The translations under genes were made by a program, and so were the position numbers. From assembly GCA_937875805.1 (NCBI GenBank), contig CALFHG010000040.1:1-6455 (forward strand): a stretch of DNA of 6,455 nt, given 5' to 3'. Source of the DNA: an uncultured Nitrosopumilaceae archaeon (GTDB lineage Archaea; Thermoproteota; Nitrososphaeria; Nitrososphaerales; Nitrosopumilaceae). Of the stretch, positions 1-5,698 are shown piece by piece. Under the pieces are notes generated by a model. That model had not been told where the DNA came from. It did no database searches and saw nothing but the letters and a program-made list of their open reading frames with translations. Each line of letters opens with the position of its first letter. The stretch's first letter is position 1.

Positions 1-3000
1 AATATGCCTGTCAATGATGAAGCCTGTACAGTTACAGTAGAATCATACGAAGATGGTATATCTCTTAAAAGTAGCAAAATTCTAACAGGAATTGAAAATG
101 TTTTCATTCCAATTTCATCAGAAGAATTTTATGCAGATCCATCTTTATCATCTGAATTTACTTTGGAATCTTCAACCTTTTTGGGATTTAACGGTGAAGT
201 AATAACAGTATCAGGTTACTTCAACGGTGATACATTCAGTATAATGGTAACAGAATTTACACAGGAAATTGATTTGAATGTATTTTCAGGATTCAAAGAA
301 ACATTCATGGTAGGCAATGTTGGAGAACAAGAACTTGGCGTAAGCCAAACGATACATACTGGAAGTGAGATAGAAATTGCAGGGCAAGTTATAGATATTC
401 AAGCACTCAATGGTCAATCTTTTGACAGGCAATACATCATAGATAACAAAGCGGAAATTTTAAAGATAAGTAATGATTTGAATTATGACTTTGATGTTGG
501 TATTGATTCATTGGAATCTGTAAATATAATATTTGAGGATAATGAGTACAAGGTCAACTTGGATTATGCAAACGGTGATGATGGTATTCCTTTTATTGGT
601 TATCTAAAAATTGATCCGACAATAACAACAACTGGATCAGGAACTTTTGATATTACGCCATTACATAACCACATAATTTCTAGTGGTACTATTGATGGAA
701 GTGCATTATCTGGAGCTCAAGTATCTGCACTACAAGTTGACATTACTGCATTAAATCAATATCATACTTTATCAGGGACAACTTTAGTTGTATCTTATAC
801 AGTTGCAACAGCACCACAACCACCAACTTCACTAACTACAACAGCAGGAATCCCAATAGTAACGTCATGGACAGCTCCCATAGATGATGGTGATAGTTCC
901 ATCATAGGTTACAAGGTTTTCAGAACACTAAACTCGTTTTCTCATGTTGATTTGCCAAACTCATCAGGATCAGATAGTCAAATTGATATGGCAGATAATG
1001 AATTATTGATTCATGGTTATCCTATTTCAGATTCATCAACTAATTCTATTTCTATAACTGCAACAGGTGGTTCTTATGTAAACGGAACTATCAAGACAGC
1101 AATACAAGATCCTGACTTGACATACGCAAGTACATTACTGCCTGACACAACAGATCCTTTTAGTGTTGGTGGTTGGGTTAAACTAGACACACCTGTGACT
1201 ACAACTTGTAGTTCAACAGCACCACAAACTTGTGAAAGTTTCCTAACTGTAAATGACGTTGAATTTAACGTAGGTTCTACAACTGCTGATGTAACCGCAA
1301 AATCCGTCAGTTATTCATCACAAGGTGCAGTTGGCGGAATATCTTGTACAGTAGGTGCATTAGCGTGTAATAATAATTTCAACGATAATGTCCAAACTGT
1401 GGGATTTTACCCAGCATCTAATACTTACAATATGCCATATATGGTGTCCGCAGGTGCATCAGTTCATGTAAAATCAGAATATCATGGTTATCAATACGGT
1501 GGCGGTGGTTATAGTCGAGGTTTGGCAACTCAACAAGCATATAATAGTGTTACAGGTGAATATTTCTGTATTTCAGGAGCTCATAACGGTAATCCCGTTA
1601 CTGCAAACGGAGCTTGTAGTGTTGCAACCGCATGTAACGGTAGTCCTTGGGGTTGTCCATCATATCAAATGAATGATTCAACCGTAACTGTGCCGATAGC
1701 ATTTGATTCTATCTCTACAAATGGACAAATTACAATCCAATATTCAGGTTCGTTGTCACGATATTGGGATATAAATATCCCTGCGTTTACTTCACCTACT
1801 TCTTCAAGTAGCGTAATAGTTTCTGCAACTGGACTTCCTGACACAACAACAGAACCAAGACATATTGTCTTTACTAGAGGTGCATCAAATGATTGGACTA
1901 TTTATTCTCAAGGAAGTAGCGTAGCAACTGCAACTTCATCAACAAGTTTAGGTTCTAATGTGGGATTGGATTATATAACAAACGTTGACGGAACTTTAGA
2001 TGAATTTTTTATCAATAGTGACACCCTAACATCAACTGAAATTGATAACATTTACGATAGAGGTGTAGCACCTACCTTAATTGATTCACCGACATTGGCT
2101 ACATCATCTGATAGTTCTGTTACTGGGGGAACTACCTATTATTACTCAACACAAGCCGTTAATTCCGTTGGTTATTCTAATTTTGCCACACCGTTTGTAA
2201 GTGGACTTGCTGGAACTCCACCTGATCCACCTACATCAATATCTGCAACAATCGCTAATACTGCAACAGCACCTCTAGATGTTGTTGTCACATGGAGTAA
2301 TCCTGCTGATGTTGGAACTGGAACATTGAGCAATTTTGAAATCTTTAGAGATGGAGTTAGTCAAGGACAAGTTGGATTGGTAAATACATTTGCAAATACA
2401 GTTCCATCAACAGGAACATTTGCTTTTACAGTAAAGGCTATTTCGGATCATGGGACTTCCGTATCTTCTACTGCTGATTCAATTACAACTCCATCACTTC
2501 CAAGTCAACCAACACTAACAGTTACAGTTCTTAGTGACACCTCAATGCAACTGGATTGGACAGCAAGTAACGAAAACTCATCAACATTACAAGGCTACAA
2601 AATAGAATATTCATTAGACAATTCTGTTTGGGCAAATCTAGTTTCCAACACAGGAAATGTTGCATTAATTTCAACTCCAACTTCACTCAATGTTGATGAT
2701 CAGTATTATTGGCGTGTTTCTGGAATCAATGGTGTCGGTGCAGGAACTGCAAGTGCAACTCAAAACGCTTGGACATTGTTATCTGCACCAACTAATCTTG
2801 TTGCAACTGCAATGGCCATTGACCAAATTGATCTAGCTTGGACAGGAATTAGTGGAATTTCAAGTTACACCATAGAATATGAATCTCCAACTGGAAACGG
2901 ATTTACCACTTTGGCAACTGGCGTTAGTTCATTAGATACAACTTACACTTCAGGGTCACTTACAACTGGAACACAATACAATTATCGTATTGTTGGTGTT

Positions 3001-3987
3001 TCAACTAATTCGGGATCTAATTCCGTAGCATCTAACGAGGATTCTGCTAACACATTTGGCATACTCCCTGCACCTGTACTTGATCTTCTTACATCTGTAA
3101 CTGTCAACCCTGCTTCAGTTCAATTAGATTTTACTGCTTCAGCAGGAAGTCCTCTAGCAACAGGATATAAAATCGAGAGAAATCTTGGTTCAGGTTGGAT
3201 TGCAGTTAACACAGATACGGGAAGCACATCTACAACTTATCTTGATACTGCAACAACATCAATGAACGAACCAGCATATCGTGTTTCTGCAATCAATACT
3301 TATGGTGTTTCTCCTACATCAAACGAATTAACCTTAACTGCTGTCAGTAGTGGTGGAAGTGGTGGTGGAAGTGGTGGCGGTGGTGGAAGTTCTAAGAAAA
3401 TTGTAACTGCAATAGATGAATTACTAAATATATCAATTCTTGGAAATACCCACGTTATGTCTAATGGCGAATTTTTAACTGGAAAAATTCCTATCTCATG
3501 GGATAGTGGCGAGAATCTAAGAATTAGTGCAGTTGACTATGACGACTCTATTTTAGATTCAATTCAATTTAACATAGAAGATACTGCACCAATAATTCTA
3601 CAAGGTAGCGGAAATTCATTCTCATCTGATGATATTACATACACAATTTCAACACCTACACAAATTTGTAATGCCCTTACAAGTGACCCATCTAAAAAAA
3701 TAACCACCAACTGCTTACAAGAAAAATTATATGAATTGCCAATAACAGTTACGGCAACATCTGTCGGTGACAACATATCTCAAACAACATTAATCACAAT
3801 AGATACAAGATCAGGCTTTGGTGGCGATACACTTGCACTATTATCTATCTTCATTATGGTTGTAATTGCAGGAATTGGAATTATTAAATTAGCTAGAAAG
3901 TCAAGTGGTGGCAAGAGAAACCATTCAACAAACGGACACAAGAAAACACCACAAACACCAAAAAAGCCAAGAAAATCCATAAAATAA
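1..3987 (+). CDS. Giant membrane-anchored surface adhesin with FnIII repeats and an inserted LamG-like domain (5' partial)
   Basis: Probably a cell-surface or virion-surface adhesin. Residues are numbered from the Met at base 4, but the frame is open to base 1 and no signal peptide follows that Met, so the real start is probably upstream. Order of parts: beta-rich region 1-268; first half of an FnIII domain 270-308 (core W289); LamG-like part one about 333-398 (FSVGGWVKLD); cysteine-rich insert about 399-612; LamG-like part two 613-687 (GTLDEFFIN, then TSTEIDNIYDRG); second half of the FnIII domain 694-737 (TTYYYSTQAVNSVGYS). Four further FnIII-like domains follow at 738-830 (W764), 831-926 (W852), 927-1019 (W946) and 1021-1114 (F1043 replaces the core Trp). 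Then come a Gly/Ser hinge 1115-1130, a beta-rich domain with C1222 and C1237, a transmembrane helix 1276-1294 and a basic tail. FnIII and LamG folds usually bind proteins or glycans. The ligand is unknown. The architecture call is firm; the role is inferred. Confidence 0.85.
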   Translation, partial: NMPVNDEACTVTVESYEDGISLKSSKILTGIENVFIPISSEEFYADPSLSSEFTLESSTFLGFNGEVITVSGYFNGDTFSIMVTEFTQEIDLNVFSGFKETFMVGNVGEQELGVSQTIHTGSEIEIAGQVIDIQALNGQSFDRQYIIDNKAEILKISNDLNYDFDVGIDSLESVNIIFEDNEYKVNLDYANGDDGIPFIGYLKIDPTITTTGSGTFDITPLHNHIISSGTIDGSALSGAQVSALQVDITALNQYHTLSGTTLVVSYTVATAPQPPTSLTTTAGIPIVTSWTAPIDDGDSSIIGYKVFRTLNSFSHVDLPNSSGSDSQIDMADNELLIHGYPISDSSTNSISITATGGSYVNGTIKTAIQDPDLTYASTLLPDTTDPFSVGGWVKLDTPVTTTCSSTAPQTCESFLTVNDVEFNVGSTTADVTAKSVSYSSQGAVGGISCTVGALACNNNFNDNVQTVGFYPASNTYNMPYMVSAGASVHVKSEYHGYQYGGGGYSRGLATQQAYNSVTGEYFCISGAHNGNPVTANGACSVATACNGSPWGCPSYQMNDSTVTVPIAFDSISTNGQITIQYSGSLSRYWDINIPAFTSPTSSSSVIVSATGLPDTTTEPRHIVFTRGASNDWTIYSQGSSVATATSSTSLGSNVGLDYITNVDGTLDEFFINSDTLTSTEIDNIYDRGVAPTLIDSPTLATSSDSSVTGGTTYYYSTQAVNSVGYSNFATPFVSGLAGTPPDPPTSISATIANTATAPLDVVVTWSNPADVGTGTLSNFEIFRDGVSQGQVGLVNTFANTVPSTGTFAFTVKAISDHGTSVSSTADSITTPSLPSQPTLTVTVLSDTSMQLDWTASNENSSTLQGYKIEYSLDNSVWANLVSNTGNVALISTPTSLNVDDQYYWRVSGINGVGAGTASATQNAWTLLSAPTNLVATAMAIDQIDLAWTGISGISSYTIEYESPTGNGFTTLATGVSSLDTTYTSGSLTTGTQYNYRIVGVSTNSGSNSVASNEDSANTFGILPAPVLDLLTSVTVNPASVQLDFTASAGSPLATGYKIERNLGSGWIAVNTDTGSTSTTYLDTATTSMNEPAYRVSAINTYGVSPTSNELTLTAVSSGGSGGGSGGGGGSSKKIVTAIDELLNISILGNTHVMSNGEFLTGKIPISWDSGENLRISAVDYDDSILDSIQFNIEDTAPIILQGSGNSFSSDDITYTISTPTQICNALTSDPSKKITTNCLQEKLYELPITVTATSVGDNISQTTLITIDTRSGFGGDTLALLSIFIMVVIAGIGIIKLARKSSGGKRNHSTNGHKKTPQTPKKPRKSIK
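811..2214 (+). other. FnIII domain split by a LamG-like domain (protein domain region)
   Basis: The codons for residues 270-308 give the first strands of an FnIII fold (PPTSL, then SWTAP, then GYKVFRT). The matching last strands (TTYYYSTQAVNSVGYSNF) appear only at residues 710-727. Between them lies a sequence with the start (FSVGGWVKL at 386-394) and end (GTLDEFFIN at 663-671, EIDNIYDRG at 679-687) of a LamG/concanavalin-like fold. The simplest reading is a LamG-like domain inserted in a loop of the FnIII domain. This is judged by motif, not by a profile search. Confidence 0.65.
1198..1839 (+). other. Cysteine-rich insert within the LamG-like domain (protein region)
   Basis: Residues about 399-612 interrupt the LamG-like core. 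They hold eight of the eleven cysteines visible in the protein: C402, C410, C448, C455, C522, C538, C544 and C551. There is a glycine run before Y503 and a loop rich in Asn, Gly and Ser at 524-551. Spacings of 7 to 16 residues between neighbours suggest disulfide-closed loops. I do not recognise a family. Residues about 411-430 may still belong to the LamG core, so the left edge is uncertain. Confidence 0.5.
3349..3390 (+). repeat. In-frame Gly/Ser-coding short tandem repeat (hinge)
   Basis: Near-repeats of ggtggtggaagt encode a flexible Gly/Ser hinge (residues 1116-1129) between the last FnIII-like domain and the membrane-proximal domain. The repeated units could slip in steps of 3 bases and change hinge length without breaking the frame. 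Confidence 0.8.
3829..3984 (+). other. C-terminal transmembrane anchor and basic tail (protein region)
   Basis: Residues 1276-1294 form an uninterrupted hydrophobic stretch (core LLSIFIMVVIAGIGII). The 33 residues after it contain twelve Lys or Arg and no Asp or Glu, with a Pro/Thr/Lys-rich end (TPQTPKKPRK). By the positive-inside rule the long N-terminal part is outside and the tail is cytoplasmic, or inside the envelope if this is a virion protein. No sortase or PEF/PGF-type archaeosortase signal is evident. Confidence 0.85.
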
Positions 3988-3989
3988 AA

Positions 3990-4007
3990 CCTTAAAACCC
4001 TTTAAGG
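3990..4007. promoter_or_regulatory. Perfect 7-bp inverted repeat (operator or weak hairpin)
   Basis: CCTTAAA at 3990-3996 and TTTAAGG at 4001-4007 are exact reverse complements separated by four bases. The repeat starts three bases after the adhesin stop codon. It could be a small regulator site or an RNA hairpin. It is A/T-rich and no T-tract follows, so a strong terminator is unlikely. The left arm overlaps a TATA-like box. Confidence 0.4.
3991..3998 (+). promoter_or_regulatory. Possible archaeal TATA box for the cassette
   Basis: CTTAAAAC is centred about 25 bases before the ATG at 4020, which is the spacing expected for a leaderless archaeal transcript beginning at that ATG. The match is short, and it overlaps the inverted repeat, so a bound repressor could block it. 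This is inferred from position and composition only. Confidence 0.3.
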
Positions 4008-4010
4008 CGT

Positions 4011-4018
4011 AATATATT
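4011..4018 (+). promoter_or_regulatory. Alternative TATA-like palindrome
   Basis: AATATATT is a good TATA-like octamer and its own reverse complement. If used, transcription would begin near 4040, inside the small ORF, giving the gene at 4115 a leader of roughly 75 bases. It competes with the box at 3991-3998 as an explanation of the promoter. Confidence 0.3.
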
Positions 4019-4019
4019 C

Positions 4020-4124
4020 ATGGAGAAAACTGTTACTCATATTTGTAAAAAAGGAAAAATTATCATCAAAGTGGATAATTCCAACGTCACATCTATGATG
4101 ATCATACAAAATAATTGGCGTTAG
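4020..4124 (+). CDS. Possible 34-aa small protein
   Basis: An ATG at 4020 opens a 34-codon frame ending in TAG at 4122-4124. The product begins MEKTVTHICKKGKIIIKVDN and ends QNNWR. It is basic, with one Cys and no membrane segment. Its last 10 bases overlap the TTG start of the next gene, an arrangement typical of translational coupling. A TATA-like box at leaderless distance precedes the ATG. Against it: the frame is short, it matches no family I know, and it could be an untranslated leader or a short leader peptide. Confidence 0.35.
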   Translation: MEKTVTHICKKGKIIIKVDNSNVTSMMIIQNNWR

Positions 4125-4987
4125 AACCAACTGTTATCCAAAAACATTTGGAAGCTGATGAAACCCAAAAGTCTTCTCAAACCCTCAAAATTAAAATTCC
4201 ACATGGAATAAAAATCAGAAACCACATAGTTTGGAACCCTATTTTAACTGAAGAAATCACAGTATATACAAAAAATCCTAATGAAGATTGGGAAAAAACT
4301 ACTCAAATCAATCGTGATATTAATCGAGTAACTATTGACAAAGTTTTAGACTTGGAAGAATTTATTTGGAAACAAAGAACGTTACCTGAAGGTCAAATGG
4401 CAACATTACCTGAACTTTACAATCAAACAATGGTAGTTCCAAAAGCCGAAAAAGACGGAATTTACCTTTACAAGTATTCCATACAAAAGTTGTCAGTTAT
4501 TGCACAAAAAATCATTCAATTACAAAAAGAAAAACCTGTTGCACCCGTTCAGCAAAACTCCCAACAACGATTTAACGCAAACAATCATTTAATTTTGAAA
4601 CTGTTCAACCTTGCAGATTTGGCAGAAAAAAATTACAACAAGTTTCAATATCCTGATTATCCAAATTCAGAAAAAGAAAGAAACAACATGGATATGGAGA
4701 GATCAGATTGGTTTAAGATAGGAATTTTTGAAGATTCACAAAGATTGGAACAAATTTTTAGACAATTCCCAATGCAAGATCAAGAACTGTTTGACGATTA
4801 CGAAATCATCACTAAAGACTTGATGACACTAAAACATGAAACACAAAATAGACATACCAAGTCACAAAAACTTGCATTGTTTTATGAATTGATACTAATT
4901 GCAACTAAAAACTTACCAAACAAAATAACATTTGTTGAAGAAGAAACTGAATCACCTGACTTTGGAAAACTGCTAGAAAAGGATTAA
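4115..4987 (+). CDS. Hypothetical protein, 290 aa (first full gene of the ATPase cassette)
   Basis: I do not recognise a family. The TTG at 4115 is chosen because an in-frame TAA lies directly before it (4112-4114) and the first in-frame ATG would remove 94 residues. Another TTG at 4148 is possible. The protein has no cysteine, no signal peptide and no membrane segment, so it is probably cytoplasmic. The N-terminal part (about 25-110) looks mixed alpha/beta. A helix with repeated Ile/Leu/Gln at 118-140 is followed by a Gln/Asn/Pro-rich linker at 141-158, then a mostly helical part at 159-268 and an acidic end (VEEETESPDF, 274-283). It ends one base before the next ATG, so co-translation is likely. 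A structural or adaptor partner of the downstream ATPase is inference from context only. Confidence 0.75.
   Translation: MALEPTVIQKHLEADETQKSSQTLKIKIPHGIKIRNHIVWNPILTEEITVYTKNPNEDWEKTTQINRDINRVTIDKVLDLEEFIWKQRTLPEGQMATLPELYNQTMVVPKAEKDGIYLYKYSIQKLSVIAQKIIQLQKEKPVAPVQQNSQQRFNANNHLILKLFNLADLAEKNYNKFQYPDYPNSEKERNNMDMERSDWFKIGIFEDSQRLEQIFRQFPMQDQELFDDYEIITKDLMTLKHETQNRHTKSQKLALFYELILIATKNLPNKITFVEEETESPDFGKLLEKD
4979..4983 (+). promoter_or_regulatory. Shine-Dalgarno-like site for the 235-aa gene
   Basis: AAGGA lies in the last codons of the upstream gene, five bases before the ATG at 4989. It supports that start and re-initiation by ribosomes finishing the upstream gene. Confidence 0.45.
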
Positions 4988-4988
4988 A

Positions 4989-5696
4989 ATGGACACAAAT
5001 CAAAAGTATGACGTAAAATCTATACAAGTAGAACCTGACAGTATTGCTGACAAATTAAAATTATCAAAAGGACTTGTCAACCTACATTCTGCATACAACG
5101 AGAGATTCAAAATGATGAATTCTCAAATGACATTCCTTGAGGAAGTGTTATCTGGACAAAGATTTGGAAACGTTTCAAGCAAAATAAAGTATGATCCCAA
5201 AGTCATAGATAAGATACAAAAGATTTGGTCAGGTGGTTTGTATTACGAAATAACAAGAAATGAATTGAAACCAAACAGGATAGACAAGTATGAAATTGTG
5301 TACAATGATTATAATTTAGATCCGCAAAAAGAACATTTTGAACTCCCTGCACTTGAGGAACTTGACCCGTTATCTCATGTAAACGATACAGGTCTATTCA
5401 TTGAAATGACGGAATATGTTCCAGTTAGATTAGCTTGGTGGAAATTATCCGTTGACCAATTAAATTCACAATGGTATGCACCAAGATATTATTCATGGGA
5501 CCATGTAAGACAAATGCCGTTATCCAAAACAACTAACTTTTGGGGAAAGCCATTTTTCTTTTCATTAATCAAACAACTAAGAACTCTATGGAACAAATAC
5601 TATTACGTCATAATGCCATTTGATCATGAGATAATTAGAGAAACTAAACTTGCACTATCTCAATCAGAAACAAAGGACTACATTCAGGACTTATAA
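4989..5696 (+). CDS. Hypothetical Trp/Tyr-rich protein, 235 aa
   Basis: No family is recognised. The ATG is supported by the AAGGA upstream and by a one-base gap from the previous stop. Residues about 15-80 look helical (DKLKLSKGLVNLHSAYNERF, then MTFLEEVLSG). From residue 80 the protein is unusually aromatic, with seven Trp (80, 150, 151, 162, 170, 185, 201) and clusters such as WYAPRYYSW at 162-170 and WNKYYYVIMPF at 201-211. The stretch 188-211 is hydrophobic but contains several Lys and Arg, so it is not a clear membrane helix; peripheral membrane or protein contact is possible. There is no Cys and no signal peptide. It ends two bases before the TTG of the ATPase gene, which makes a functional link with it likely. 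The function is unknown. Confidence 0.8.
   Translation: MDTNQKYDVKSIQVEPDSIADKLKLSKGLVNLHSAYNERFKMMNSQMTFLEEVLSGQRFGNVSSKIKYDPKVIDKIQKIWSGGLYYEITRNELKPNRIDKYEIVYNDYNLDPQKEHFELPALEELDPLSHVNDTGLFIEMTEYVPVRLAWWKLSVDQLNSQWYAPRYYSWDHVRQMPLSKTTNFWGKPFFFSLIKQLRTLWNKYYYVIMPFDHEIIRETKLALSQSETKDYIQDL
5686..5689 (+). promoter_or_regulatory. Possible Shine-Dalgarno site deciding the TTG start
   Basis: AGGA inside the end of the 235-aa gene ends nine bases before the TTG at 5699. It favours that start for the ATPase, since no in-frame ATG occurs until well past the Walker A motif. Confidence 0.35.
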
Positions 5697-5698
5697 TA

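Noticed and set aside
1..90. ATG at base 4 as the true start of the adhesin
   Set aside because: The frame is open to base 1 and no signal peptide follows this Met, although the protein needs export; it is more likely an internal Met of a longer protein.
1484..1672. A + strand frame of 62 codons in a second reading frame inside the adhesin gene
   Set aside because: It lies wholly within the cysteine-rich insert of the adhesin, is Val-rich low complexity and has no sign of its own start region; it is a shadow of the real frame.
1198..1839. Cys-rich insert as a target of a diversity-generating retroelement
   Set aside because: No reverse transcriptase or template repeat is visible in the window, and the insert is not at the C-terminal end where such variable regions usually sit.
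3564..3980. Two antisense open frames of 70 and 66 codons
   Set aside because: Both are opposite the well-supported C-terminal domain and membrane anchor of the adhesin; the hydrophobic look of the second simply mirrors the codons there.
4020..4130. Frameshift joining the 34-codon ORF to the 290-aa gene
   Set aside because: The two frames overlap by only 10 bases, there is no slippery run at the junction, and each has a usable start, so overlap by coupling is simpler. A sequencing error cannot be fully excluded.
5550..5621. Transmembrane helix in the 235-aa protein (residues 188-211)
   Set aside because: The stretch is hydrophobic but broken by several Lys and Arg residues, so it does not form a clean membrane-spanning segment.
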